From contig NZ_JAKNTW010000022.1 of the NCBI RefSeq assembly GCF_022213955.1, positions 1-64,000 of the forward strand: a stretch of DNA of 64,000 nucleotides. The letters are read 5' to 3'. A program made the position numbers and the translations under genes. Under the pieces are notes generated by a model. The model was not told where the DNA came from. It was given only the letters and a program-made list of their open reading frames with translations, and ran no database searches. This document shows, in pieces, positions 8,363 to 18,641 of the stretch. This DNA is from Dolomitihabitans soli. Lineage in GTDB: Bacteria; Actinomycetota; Actinomycetes; Streptosporangiales; Streptosporangiaceae. The stretch's first letter is position 1; each line of letters begins with the position of its first letter.

Positions 8363-9244
8363 TCAGTACTGGATCTCGCCGCGCCGGCCGGCCCGCAGCT
8401 GCACGACCGTGAACGCCACGATCACGAGCAGCAGCAGCACCGACTGCGCCGACGAGTAGCCGAAGTCGCGCGAGTCGAAGGCGACCTGGAAGATGTGGAA
8501 GACGAACAGGTCGGTCGCGTCGCCGGGACCGCCGTTGGTGATGATGTACGCCTGGCCGAACGCCTGCAGCCCGGAGATCACCGCCATCACCGACACGAAC
8601 AGCGTGGTCGGCGCGAGCAGCGGCAGCGTGATCCGCCAGAACCGCAGCCAGCCGCTCGCCCCGTCCACCCGCGCGGCCTCGTGGTAGACCTCCGGGATGC
8701 CCTGCAGCCCGGCCAGGAAGAGCACCATCGTGTAGCCGACGCCCTGCCACAGGGTCACCGCGACGATCGTGGCGAGCGGATGAGTGTTCAACCACTCCTG
8801 CGGCGGCAGACCGAGCTCGCCGAGCACCCGGTTGAGCACGCCGAGCTGCGGGTCCAGGATGTTGCGCCAGAGCAGGCCGACGATCGCGACCGAGGTCAGG
8901 TACGGCACGAGCAGCGCCACGCGGAACGCGACCCTGCCCCTCAGCGGCTGGTTGAGCGCCAGCGCGAGCGCCAGCCCCAGCACGATGGAGCCGGCCACCA
9001 CGGCCAGCGAGAAGACCAGGGTCACCAGGAAGGCGTGGTGGACGGCCGGATCGGCGGCGGCCCTGGCGTAGTTGCCGAGGCCGGTGAACCGGTCGGCCTG
9101 CGGCCCGGTGCGGGTGCTGGTGGACAGCACGTTGCCGATCGGCAGGAAGAAGAAGACGCCGAAGAACAGGATGGCGGGCGCGAGGAAGAGGTAGGCGGTA
9201 CGGGCGTACCGTCCGGACAGGGTGGGTTTGCGGTGGGAGAGCAC
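8363..9244 (-). CDS. Carbohydrate ABC transporter permease (MalF type)
   Basis: A 293-aa CUT1-family permease starting at GTG 9244. It has six membrane spans, opening with AYLFLAPAILFFGVFFFLPIG, and a clear EAA loop EAARVDGASGWLRFWRITLP. It follows the binding-protein gene by only 3 nt and precedes the MalG-type permease by 10 nt, so it belongs to the same transcript. It forms the translocation heterodimer with that partner. The substrate is inferred from the linked sulfatase and FGE to be a sulfated sugar or oligosaccharide. Confidence 0.92.
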   Translation of the reverse strand: MLSHRKPTLSGRYARTAYLFLAPAILFFGVFFFLPIGNVLSTSTRTGPQADRFTGLGNYARAAADPAVHHAFLVTLVFSLAVVAGSIVLGLALALALNQPLRGRVAFRVALLVPYLTSVAIVGLLWRNILDPQLGVLNRVLGELGLPPQEWLNTHPLATIVAVTLWQGVGYTMVLFLAGLQGIPEVYHEAARVDGASGWLRFWRITLPLLAPTTLFVSVMAVISGLQAFGQAYIITNGGPGDATDLFVFHIFQVAFDSRDFGYSSAQSVLLLLVIVAFTVVQLRAGRRGEIQY

Positions 9245-9247
9245 GCG

Positions 9248-10507
9248 CTATCCCCGGATGGCCTTCTCGGCGGCCTCGGCGAACCGTTGCAACTCCTGCT
9301 CGGCGGGGCGGTTCCTGATCACGATGTTCTGGTACATGGTCTTCAGCAGGTCGGTGTACTCGCCGTAGTGGCCGGTCAGCCGTACGTCCGAACCGGGGTC
9401 CTCGGCGTGCGGGAAGGCGTCGGCGAACGCCTTGAGCTCCGCGTTCTGCCGTACTTCGGGAAGCTTCGCCCACGACGTGCGCGGCATGGTCATGCCCACC
9501 TCCTCGGTGACGGCCTGCTCGACCCGCGCGGTCGTGATGCGCTTGACGAAGTCCCAGGACAGGTCGGGCCTGCGGGCCTTGAGCGGGACGAACACGCTGG
9601 TCCCGGCGAGCTGCGTGGCCCGCTCCCGGTGGCTGGGCAGGGGCGCGATGCCGAGTTCGAGGTCGGGGCTCGTCTGCTTGATGGGGGCGATGTCCCAGGG
9701 ACCCGTGATGATCATCGCGGCCCGGCCGGCGGCGAACAGCTTCTGCGGCCCGGAGTAGTCGGTGCTGGAGACCGGCACCGGCGAGACCCGGTGCTCGTGC
9801 ACCAGCCCGGCCTGGAAACGCAGGGCCTCGGCAGCAGCCTCCCTGGGGACCATGACCTTGCCGGTCTCCGCGTCGTAGGCGCGGACCCCGGCCTGGAGCA
9901 GCCACGGCCACAGGTAGGTGTAGTCCTGGTTCAGCGCGATGCCGTGGACGTCGTCCCCGGTCAGCGCCTTCGCCACGGTGAGCAGCTCGGCCCAGGTGGT
10001 GGGCGGCTCCAGCCCGGCGCCCGTGAACATCTTCTTGTTGTAGAAGAGGAGCTGGCAGGTCAGGTGGAGCTGCACGCCGTACACCTCGCCCTTGTAAGAG
10101 TTGCGCTCCACGGTGGCGGGGAGCCAGTCGGCGGGGAATCCCATCGCCTGGCCGTCCTTGTCGACGAAGTCCTGCAGGGAGCGGGCGTTGCCGGAGAGGG
10201 CGAACTCCTGGACCCAGCTTCCCGGCTCCTCCACCAGGTCGGGAACGGTCCCGGAGGAGAAGTCGGCGAGCAGCCGGGTGCGCAGGTCGGGCCACTGGTA
10301 CTTCTGCAGGTTGACCTTGACCTGGTGGGCCTTCTCGAACTCGGCGATGACCTCGCGGTACGCCTTGTAGTCGTGCCCGGCGTTCCAGTAGATCGTGAAC
10401 GTGCCGGACTCGGTGGCGGGCGGGGGCGCACCCGCGCAGGCGGCGAGCAGCGGGGCGATCGAGGCGGCTCCGGCGAGGCGGAGGGTGTCACGGCGGGTGA
10501 AGGACAT
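9248..10507 (-). CDS. ABC transporter extracellular solute-binding lipoprotein
   Basis: A 419-aa family 1 extracellular binding protein. The N-terminus MSFTRRDTLRLAGAASIAPL followed by LAAC is both twin-arginine-like and a lipobox, suggesting a Tat-exported lipoprotein anchored at Cys25. The mature part has the typical SBP_bac_1 features (EFEKAHQVKVNLQKYQWPDL; SGTVPDLVEEPG; TGPWDIAP; MYQNIVIRNRPAEQEL). It is the first gene after the LacI regulator and precedes the two permeases. It captures the substrate, probably a sulfated glycan fragment, for import. Confidence 0.92.
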   Translation of the reverse strand: MSFTRRDTLRLAGAASIAPLLAACAGAPPPATESGTFTIYWNAGHDYKAYREVIAEFEKAHQVKVNLQKYQWPDLRTRLLADFSSGTVPDLVEEPGSWVQEFALSGNARSLQDFVDKDGQAMGFPADWLPATVERNSYKGEVYGVQLHLTCQLLFYNKKMFTGAGLEPPTTWAELLTVAKALTGDDVHGIALNQDYTYLWPWLLQAGVRAYDAETGKVMVPREAAAEALRFQAGLVHEHRVSPVPVSSTDYSGPQKLFAAGRAAMIITGPWDIAPIKQTSPDLELGIAPLPSHRERATQLAGTSVFVPLKARRPDLSWDFVKRITTARVEQAVTEEVGMTMPRTSWAKLPEVRQNAELKAFADAFPHAEDPGSDVRLTGHYGEYTDLLKTMYQNIVIRNRPAEQELQRFAEAAEKAIRG

Positions 10508-10531
10508 CTCCAGCGTCCATTCCTGTGCTGT

Positions 10532-11533
10532 TTAGGAGGTTCCCCGCCGCAGGAACGTCCAGGGCCGGACGATCTCGCGGACGGGCGGGGGGTCCTCGGC
10601 CTGGAGGCGGTCGAAGAGGAGCCGTACGACCTCGGTGAAGTCGTACGTGACGGGGCCGACGGTGCTGAGCGGCGGTTTGGTGATGAGTCCTTCGTCGATG
10701 TTGCCGACGCCGACCACGGCGACGTCCTCGGGCACCCGGAGCCCGGCGTCCCGAACGGCCCAGATGGCGCTGATCGCCGCCCGGTCGGAGGCGGCGAAGA
10801 TGGCGTCCGGCCGGTCCGGCCGGGTCAGCAGGTCGGCGGTGGCCCGGTAGCCCGAGATGCGGTCGTCGGCTCCCGGCACCACGATCGGCTCGGCCCCGTG
10901 CCGGTTGAGCGCCTGGAGGTAGCCGCGCATCCGGTCGGAGGGCTCCTCGCGGTAGAGCTCGGACCGGTGCGCGATGAACGCGACACGGCGGCGGCCGCGC
11001 AGCAGCAGATCCTCGACCGCTTCCCGGCACGCGTCGGTGGCGGGCACCCGCACCACGTCGCAGCCCTCGGGCACGGGCTCGTTGCGCATCACGACCATCG
11101 GCAGGCCGCTGCGGGTCAGCGCGGTGAGCATGTCGTAGGTCAGGTGCTCGCCGCTCACGTTGACCAGCGCGCCGTCCGCGATCCGGCCGAGCAGCAGGTC
11201 CTGTGCGGCACGGGCGCGGGCCGCGGAGTAGACGGCGAGCGAGATGACGGAGAAGCCGAGCGCGTCGGCCATCTCGTGCAGGTCGCGGGCGACCCGCTCG
11301 TCGGTGGGCACCCCGCCGACCGTGCCCTGCACCAGGCACACCCGCTGGGTGCGCCGCCTGCGCAGGCTCCTGGCGGCCTGGTTCGGCGTGTAGCCGAGCT
11401 GTTCCGCCGCTTCGAGCACCTTGCGCCTGGTCTCCGCGCCGACCGGCCGGTCCCGGCCGCTGAGGACGTACGACACCGTCGCGACCGACACTCCCGCCAG
11501 CCCAGCCACATCCCGCGCCGTCGGCCTTGTCAT
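10532..11533 (-). CDS. LacI family transcriptional regulator of the sulfatase operon
   Basis: A 333-aa LacI/GalR repressor. It has an N-terminal HTH (TARDVAGLAGVSVATVSYVLSG), a hinge helix region (PNQAARSLRRRRTQRV) and a periplasmic-binding-protein-like effector domain ending VREIVRPWTFLRRGTS. The ATG at 11533 has no SD sequence; GGAGG lies 18 nt away, and the start codon abuts a palindromic operator, so the transcript may be leaderless. The gene is first of the lacI-SBP-permease-permease-sulfatase transcript. It probably represses its own operon until a sulfated sugar or its breakdown product binds. Confidence 0.9.
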   Translation of the reverse strand: MTRPTARDVAGLAGVSVATVSYVLSGRDRPVGAETRRKVLEAAEQLGYTPNQAARSLRRRRTQRVCLVQGTVGGVPTDERVARDLHEMADALGFSVISLAVYSAARARAAQDLLLGRIADGALVNVSGEHLTYDMLTALTRSGLPMVVMRNEPVPEGCDVVRVPATDACREAVEDLLLRGRRRVAFIAHRSELYREEPSDRMRGYLQALNRHGAEPIVVPGADDRISGYRATADLLTRPDRPDAIFAASDRAAISAIWAVRDAGLRVPEDVAVVGVGNIDEGLITKPPLSTVGPVTYDFTEVVRLLFDRLQAEDPPPVREIVRPWTFLRRGTS

Positions 11534-11548
11534 GTTAAACGTATAACA
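11533..11548. promoter_or_regulatory. LacI operator candidate overlapping lacI start
   Basis: TGTTAAACGTATAACA is a 14-of-16 palindrome centred on CG, the standard LacI-family layout. On the minus strand it runs directly into the ATG of the lacI gene, so a bound repressor would block initiation. A related site lies 55 bp away at 11588-11603. Confidence 0.7.
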
Positions 11549-11587
11549 CAGCCTCCACAGTGAACGGAAGGCTGTCGTGGCGGAAGA

Positions 11588-11603
11588 GGTTTATCGATTA
11601 ACC
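11588..11603. promoter_or_regulatory. Second LacI operator candidate
   Basis: GGTTTATCGATTAACC is a 14-of-16 palindrome also centred on CG. Its 14-bp core agrees at 10 positions with the core of the 11533-11548 site. It overlaps the TAA stop of the FGE gene. The two centres are 55 bp apart, allowing cooperative or looped binding. Confidence 0.5.
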
Positions 11604-12539
11604 GGCGCAGCGGAAGCCGGCGTGTCCCGAGGAGCTGTCCGGGGTGTTGCCCATCCGGGCGGCGACCCGGTAGCGGGTGCAGTAGGAGTCGTGGCAGAGG
11701 TAGGAGCCGCCGCGCATCACCCGCGCGTCGCCCCTGGGCGGGCCCGCCGGGTCGGCGCGGGAGGCGGTGCGGTGGTAGTCCGGGCTCCACCAGTCGGCAC
11801 ACCACTCCCAGACGTTGCCCGACACGTTGTGCAGGCCGTAGCCGTTGGGGTCGAAGGCGGTGACGGGGGCGGTGCCGCGGTAGCCGTCCTCGCCGGTGTT
11901 CCTGGTGGGGAAGCTGCCCTGCCAGATGTTGCACATGTGCCGGCCGCCGGGGGTGAGTTCGTCGCCCCACGGGTAGCGCCGCTGCGAGAGGCCACCGCGG
12001 GCGGCGTACTCCCACTCGGCCTCGGTCGGCAGCCGCAGCCCCGACCAGCGGCAGAAGGCGGCGGCGTCGTTCCAGGAGACGTGCACCGCCGGGTGGTCCC
12101 AGCGCTCCTCGACGGTGGAGCCCGGCCCTTCGGGGTGCCGCCAGTCGGCCCCGGAAACCGCACACCACCAGGGGGTCTCCGCCACCCGCGGGGAGTCGCG
12201 GCGCAGCGGCCCCGGCAGGAACCCGGCGAACACGTGCGACCACCCGAACCGCTCGGCCTCGGTGACGAATCCGGTCGCCTCGACGAAGACCGCGAACCTG
12301 GCGTTGCTCACGGCGTGCGCGTCGATCCGGAACGGCCGCACCCGGACCTCGCGCACCGGCCCCTCGCCGTCGGCGGGAAAGCCGCCCTCCTCGTTGCCCA
12401 TCAGGAAGGTCCCGCCGGGCAGTGCGACCATGCCGTCCGCGCCCACGGTGACACCGGCCGGCGTGACCGGCGGGGCGGTGGTCGTGGCGCTCTCGCCTCT
12501 GGCGGGCGCACAGCAGGAGGGGCGGTTCTCGTCAGGCAT
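11598..12539 (-). CDS. Formylglycine-generating enzyme (sulfatase maturase)
   Basis: A 313-aa FGE that oxidises the cysteine of CxPSR/CxPAR sulfatases to formylglycine using oxygen and copper. The FGE-sulfatase fold begins at MVALPGGTFLMG. Family motifs include LPTEAEWEYAARGG, YPWGDE, NVSGNVWEWCADWW and the active-site segment RGGSYLCHDSYC, whose Cys282 and Cys287 are the catalytic copper-binding pair, followed by NTPDSSSGHAGFRCAG. It has no signal peptide, so it works in the cytoplasm. It lies 64 bp upstream of the lacI-led sulfatase operon, same strand. It can mature both the cytosolic and the Tat-exported sulfatase. RBS is weak (GAG about 6 nt before ATG). Confidence 0.95.
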   Translation of the reverse strand: MPDENRPSCCAPARGESATTTAPPVTPAGVTVGADGMVALPGGTFLMGNEEGGFPADGEGPVREVRVRPFRIDAHAVSNARFAVFVEATGFVTEAERFGWSHVFAGFLPGPLRRDSPRVAETPWWCAVSGADWRHPEGPGSTVEERWDHPAVHVSWNDAAAFCRWSGLRLPTEAEWEYAARGGLSQRRYPWGDELTPGGRHMCNIWQGSFPTRNTGEDGYRGTAPVTAFDPNGYGLHNVSGNVWEWCADWWSPDYHRTASRADPAGPPRGDARVMRGGSYLCHDSYCTRYRVAARMGNTPDSSSGHAGFRCAG

Positions 12540-12864
12540 CGCTCACAACTTCGGGATCGCAGGGCCGGCTTCCCGTCGATTATGCCGAAGCGACTTCGCA
12601 GGTCAGGGGCGGGGCGGCGGCAAGGACAAGCCATTGGGCCCCTCAGGTCATTGACCGCGCCTGTCCATCCGGGTACCTTCACAGCAATTAAACAAGAAAG
12701 CTTCCTAATAGTTTCTTTCGAACCTCCTGATGAGAGACATGCCACGTGCACCGCCTGCCGTACCTGACCACTCAACCGCGTGGGGGACCAAGCGTGGGCC
12801 CCGGAGCTCACCACACCAGACCTCGATCCCATTTCGCATCCGCACATCGGACGTGGAGCAGTAG
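12540..12864. other. Intergenic region between FGE and chitinase (divergent)
   Basis: This holds the promoters of the divergent FGE and chitinase genes. The only AT-rich stretch is 12686-12720, containing an AAGCTT-centred near-palindrome GAAAGCTTCC (12696-12705) and a nearby GTTTCTTTC. Short A/T-rich palindromes like this often precede secreted polysaccharide-degrading genes of actinomycetes, so it is a candidate chitinase control site. A GTTGTGAGC motif precedes FGE. No gene is seen. Confidence 0.45.
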
Positions 12865-14853
<1,989 letters not shown>

Positions 14854-14858
14854 CCGCG

Positions 14859-14894
14859 GACGGAGCCGGGGAGTTTCGCCTCCCCGGCTCCGTC
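14859..14894 (+). terminator. Chitinase terminator hairpin
   Basis: A 15-bp perfect stem (14859-14873 with 14880-14894, arm GACGGAGCCGGGGAG) around loop TTTCGC, 6 nt after the chitinase stop. There is no U-tract, as is usual in high-GC actinomycetes. Confidence 0.85.
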
Positions 14895-14945
14895 ATGCCG
14901 GGGGTCGCGCGACGAGCCCGTTTCCTCAGGTCAGGGGCCGCCCGG

Positions 14946-15308
14946 CTAGGCCAGCGGCCGGCGTCCCGGGAAGCCGAGGTCGCTGCGGTGGTACCAGCCG
15001 AGGTCGGGGTCGCCTTCGAGCCAGCACAGCCGTACGGAGACGCCGTCGAGCTCGGCGGGGAAGTCGACGAGCAGCGGCGCGACCCCCTTGACCTCGATCT
15101 CGCGCTCGGCGAACCAGCCGAGGATCTCGTCCATCCTGGCCTCGTGCGCCTTGGCCTCGGCCAGCCCGCCGAGCCGCGAGCCCGCACCTCGCCTGAGGTC
15201 GTACGCCAGCTCGGCCATGTCCGCACGGATCGCCACGAAGTCCCTCGCCTGTTCGAGGACCTCCGGCATCAGCGCACGTGCCTCGTCAAGGGTGAAGGTC
15301 CGTTCCAC
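14946..15308 (-). CDS. DUF2203 family protein
   Basis: A 120-aa protein matching DUF2203: it opens MERTFTLDEARALMPEVLEQ, has a helical middle and ends with a small beta region (VKGVAPLLVDFPAELDG, VRLCWLEGDPDLGWYHRSDLGF). It has no signal peptide or known catalytic residues. The DLGWYHRSDLGF stretch is the family's most conserved part. The ATG at 15308 gives the usual family length. It is convergent with the chitinase and divergent from the peptide/TPR pair. Function unknown. Confidence 0.85.
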   Translation of the reverse strand: MERTFTLDEARALMPEVLEQARDFVAIRADMAELAYDLRRGAGSRLGGLAEAKAHEARMDEILGWFAEREIEVKGVAPLLVDFPAELDGVSVRLCWLEGDPDLGWYHRSDLGFPGRRPLA

Positions 15309-15459
15309 ACCGGCACGCTATCGCCTCTTCCGTACGGCACGCGCACCGCCTGGGATGTGGCGGTGTGTCCGGATCCGGCCATAACGTCAGGAGATCTTGT
15401 CAAGACGATCAAGATCACCTGATACTGAATGACCGAACGCAGGCCCGAGCAGGAGAGCC

Positions 15460-15534
15460 ATGAAGAAGATCATCGTTCACAGGCCCGGCCCGGTGACGCT
15501 CAAGGGCGCCGCGAGCGCCAAGCACGAGGGTTGA
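15460..15534 (+). CDS. 24-aa peptide ORF, unknown
   Basis: A very short ORF beginning MKKIIVHRPGPV and ending KHEG. AGGAG (15451-15455) lies 4 nt before the ATG. Just upstream is a plausible promoter (TTGTCA near 15397 and GATACT near 15421). It is followed 74 nt later by a TPR protein on the same strand. The basic, non-signal-like start and lack of upstream genes make a small regulatory or ribosomally made peptide conceivable, but no modifying enzyme is adjacent. I do not assign a function. The gap 15309-15608 otherwise contains no gene. Confidence 0.45.
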   Translation: MKKIIVHRPGPVTLKGAASAKHEG

Positions 15535-15608
15535 TCGCCGGAGGGCCGGTGTCCCGCGCGGGTGACACCGGCCCGCCACGGCCCACGAGCGGCGAAGGCG
15601 GACAACGG

Positions 15609-17411
15609 ATGGCAGCGGTGTCCCCCCTGCTGGTCGACGCCGACCGCAGGCGGTGCGGGCCGTACACCGCGGCGAGCGCCATCCTGGCGGAACTCGTGCC
15701 CGAGGCCCTGGAACACCGGCCCGAACTGGTCACGGCCCACGACATCGAGATCCGTACGGCGGCGCCCGACCTGCGGCACCTCGTCCCCGCCCGGCGCGTC
15801 TCCATCGCCGCCGACCTACCCAGGGCCGAACGCATCCTGGTCCACGCGCCCCGCCGCACGCTGCGGATCTCCAACGGGCTGGCGGAGTTCGTCCGCGACC
15901 ACCTGGCGGCGACCGGCGACCGCACGATCGCCGTCGCGAACCTCCGGCACGCCGATCCGACCGACCACGAGTTCCTCGCCGTGCTGCGCCGCCGGGTCGA
16001 CCCCGGGCTGCTCCACCTCACCGAGACGGCTGCTCCTCCGGGCGAGTGGGAACTGAGCCCCGCCGGGCACGCGCGGCGGGCCGACGAACTGGAAGCCCTG
16101 GGCACGATCGGACCGAAGCTGGGCGCGGTCCCGCACCACCGCGAGCGGGCGGGCGACCCGGCCCGCGCCCTCGACGCGTTCACGTACGCGGTGGAATGGT
16201 GCTTCGAGGAGGGCTGCCACCACGCCGTCGCCGAACTCGGCGCCCGCGCGCTGCCGCTGGCCGATCCCGTCACCGGCCACGAGGACTGGTGGCGTCTCAT
16301 CCACCGGACCGCCACCGCGCTCGGCGCCCTCGGCCGCGAGGAGGAGGCGGCCGGCCTCTTCGACGTGGCGCGCAGGGGCAGCACCGAGCCCGCCGCGCAC
16401 GCCGCCGCCGCCTACTCCACGGCCATGCTCGCCGTACGCCACCACGACCCCGCGCGCCGGGACCCGCAGGCGGCGCTCGGCTGGGTCAACGAGGCGATCG
16501 CGATCTCCACGCTGCTGCCCGACCGGTCGACGAGGGCCTTCAAACTGGGCTTCGACCTCAACGGCAAGGCCCTCGTCGAGACCCGGCTCGGCCGTACGGG
16601 CGAGGCGCGGCGGCTCGTCCAGGAGGCCATCGACCTCGCCGACCGCGACCTCGAACCCGGCGCGCACCCCGTCCACCGGCTGGTCCTGCTCGCGAACCGG
16701 GCCCGGATCGCCGCCGACCCCGCCGCCGCCCTCGCCGACCTCGACGCGGTCATCGCCGCCGACCCGGGATACCCCGACTACTACATCGACCGGGGCAACC
16801 TGCTCTACCGGCTGGGCCGGCCCGCCGACGCGGTCGCCGACTACGAGAGCGCGATGCGCGCCGGGCCGCCGTTCCCCGAGCCCTACTACAACCGGGCCGA
16901 GGCCAGGTTCGCCGCCGGAGACCACCAGGGCGCGCTCGCCGACCTGGACCACGCCCTCGCCCTCGACCCCGAGTTCGTCGACGGCCTCGCCAACCGCGCG
17001 GGCCTGCTCGCGTCCCTCGGCAGGTACGGCGAGGCGCGCGCCGACGCCGAGGCCGGCCTGGCGCTCGACCCGGCCAACCCCTACCTGCTGTGCGCGCTGG
17101 GCCAGGTGGAGCTCGCCGGAGGACGTCCCGCCGAGGCCCGCGCCGCCTTCGACGACGCCCTGGCGGCGGACCCCGCGCTGGCCGCCGCCTGGGCGAACCG
17201 GGGCATCCTCGCGCACGAGACGGGCGACCCCGAGTCCGCCGTCGCCGACCTCACCCGGGCGCTCTCCCTCGGCGAGGATCCCGCCCTCCTCTACAACCGC
17301 GCCCTCGCCCTCCGCGCCACCGGCCACCCCCGCCAGGCTGCCGCCGACCTCCACCGCGCCCTCGAACTGGCCCCCCAGGACGACGAGATCCGCCAAGCCC
17401 TGACCCTCTGA
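15609..17411 (+). CDS. Tetratricopeptide repeat protein with unknown N-terminal domain
   Basis: A 600-aa soluble protein. Residues 1-160 form a domain I cannot name (MAAVSPLLVDADRRRCGPYT; later RTLRISNGLAEFVRDHLA). From about residue 180 on it is a helical solenoid, and from about 370 there are canonical TPR units such as YIDRGNLLYRLGRPADAVADYESA, YYNRAEARFAAGDHQGALADLDHALAL and LANRAGLLASLGRYGEARADAE. ATG 15609 has GAAGGCGG 8 nt upstream. TPR arrays mediate protein-protein contacts; the N-terminal domain presumably carries the specific activity. It follows a 24-aa peptide ORF, which it might bind. It is convergent with the flavin monooxygenase. Confidence 0.85.
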   Translation: MAAVSPLLVDADRRRCGPYTAASAILAELVPEALEHRPELVTAHDIEIRTAAPDLRHLVPARRVSIAADLPRAERILVHAPRRTLRISNGLAEFVRDHLAATGDRTIAVANLRHADPTDHEFLAVLRRRVDPGLLHLTETAAPPGEWELSPAGHARRADELEALGTIGPKLGAVPHHRERAGDPARALDAFTYAVEWCFEEGCHHAVAELGARALPLADPVTGHEDWWRLIHRTATALGALGREEEAAGLFDVARRGSTEPAAHAAAAYSTAMLAVRHHDPARRDPQAALGWVNEAIAISTLLPDRSTRAFKLGFDLNGKALVETRLGRTGEARRLVQEAIDLADRDLEPGAHPVHRLVLLANRARIAADPAAALADLDAVIAADPGYPDYYIDRGNLLYRLGRPADAVADYESAMRAGPPFPEPYYNRAEARFAAGDHQGALADLDHALALDPEFVDGLANRAGLLASLGRYGEARADAEAGLALDPANPYLLCALGQVELAGGRPAEARAAFDDALAADPALAAAWANRGILAHETGDPESAVADLTRALSLGEDPALLYNRALALRATGHPRQAAADLHRALELAPQDDEIRQALTL

Positions 17412-17427
17412 CCGGTGCTGCGCGGGG

Positions 17428-18489
17428 TCAGGCGGCCGCGTGGCCGGCGAGGAGGGCACGGAGGTCGCGTACGGCGGTGCGGGCGGCCCTGGTCGCGCCG
17501 ATGGTGCTGGCGGAGGGGCCGTAGCCGACGAGGTGGACGCGGGGATCGCGGGCGGCGTGGGTACCCTCGACGCGGATGCCGCCGCCCGGTTCGCGCAGGC
17601 CGAGGGGTGCCAGGTGGTTGACGACGGGCCGGAAGCCGGTGCACCAGAGGATCACGTCGGCGGCGATCTCGCGCCCGTCGTCCCAGGCCACCCCGTCCGG
17701 AGTGATCCTGTCGAACATCGGGAGCCGCGCCAGCACCCCGGCGTCCATGGCCCGCCGTACCTCGGGGGTCACCGGATACCCGGTCGCGCTGACGATGCTT
17801 CCCGGCGGCAGCCCCCGGCGTACCCTGTCGGCGATCTCGGCGACGGCGGCGCGGCCGGCCTCCCGGTCGAAGGGGCCCTCGACGAAGCGGGGCGGGTGAC
17901 GGGTGACCCAGGTCGTCTCGGCCACCTCGGAGATCTCCATGAGGAGCTGGACCCCGGAGGCGCCACCGCCGACCACCACCACGCGCTGCCCGGCGAACTC
18001 CTCGCGCCCGGTGTAACCGGCTGTGTGCAGCTGACGGCCGCGGAAGGTCTCCTGCCCGGGGTAGCGCGGCCAGAAGGGGCGGTCCCAGGTGCCGGTGGCG
18101 TTGATCAGGGCCCGCGCCGTCCACTCCCCCGCCGTGGTCTCGACCCGGAGCCGCCCGTCGGGCAGCCCGCGCACCGCCCGGACCTCGACCGGCCGCAACA
18201 CCGGCAGCTCGAACCGGCTCTCGTACCCGCCGAAGTAACGCGCGACCACCTCGGACGCGGGGCGGGTGGGCTCGGCGTCGTCCAGCCGCATCCCCGGCAG
18301 GTCATGAATGCCGTGCACCGCACCCAGCGTCAGCGACGGCCACCGGTGCCGCCACGCCCCGCCGGGCCCCTCGCCCCGGTCGAGCACCACGAATCCCAGC
18401 CCGGCCCTGCGCAGGAAGTAGGCACTGGACAGACCGGCCTGCCCGGCGCCCGCGACCACCACGTCCACATCGTCCACACCGAGCCCCAA
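17428..18489 (-). CDS. FAD/NAD(P)-dependent flavin monooxygenase
   Basis: A 353-aa class B-like flavoprotein monooxygenase. The N-terminal FAD-binding Rossmann motif is VVVAGAGQAGLSSAYFLRRAG (GxGxxG). The segment GPGGAWRHRWPSLTL is the flavin-contacting conserved region, the second nucleotide-binding motif is VVVVGGGASGVQ, and the C-terminal ATG-like motif is VILWCTGFRPVVNHL. Such enzymes oxidise nucleophilic heteroatoms or aldehydes and ketones with NADPH and oxygen; the substrate is unknown. The start is uncertain: TTG 18489 has GGAG 3 nt before it, and GTG 18477 is an alternative beginning at VDDVDVVVAG. It lies 152 bp downstream of the ribokinase on the same strand but is probably not part of that pathway. 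Confidence 0.85.
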   Translation of the reverse strand: MGLGVDDVDVVVAGAGQAGLSSAYFLRRAGLGFVVLDRGEGPGGAWRHRWPSLTLGAVHGIHDLPGMRLDDAEPTRPASEVVARYFGGYESRFELPVLRPVEVRAVRGLPDGRLRVETTAGEWTARALINATGTWDRPFWPRYPGQETFRGRQLHTAGYTGREEFAGQRVVVVGGGASGVQLLMEISEVAETTWVTRHPPRFVEGPFDREAGRAAVAEIADRVRRGLPPGSIVSATGYPVTPEVRRAMDAGVLARLPMFDRITPDGVAWDDGREIAADVILWCTGFRPVVNHLAPLGLREPGGGIRVEGTHAARDPRVHLVGYGPSASTIGATRAARTAVRDLRALLAGHAAA

Positions 18490-18641
18490 CCACTCCGCGA
18501 CGCGCGTGATTCCAGAGCCCGCCTACAACGGCATGTGGGTGTACTTCCGGGGGATCCAGACCCCGTACTCCACCGGCTATCCCGCGGGTTACCGAGCCGG
18601 ATTCCGCCCGTTCCGGCCCGGCTGGCGCGGCGGGCCGGACG

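Noticed and set aside
8336-11563. A 1075-codon plus-strand open frame opposite the sulfatase operon
   Set aside because: It is antisense to five well-supported genes, has low-complexity Arg/Gly/Val/Glu-rich composition typical of high-GC shadow frames, and no domain.
17428-18489. Inclusion of the flavin monooxygenase in the ARH/ribokinase operon
   Set aside because: A 152-bp gap separates it from ribokinase and nothing about its function requires the pathway; co-transcription cannot be excluded but is not supported.
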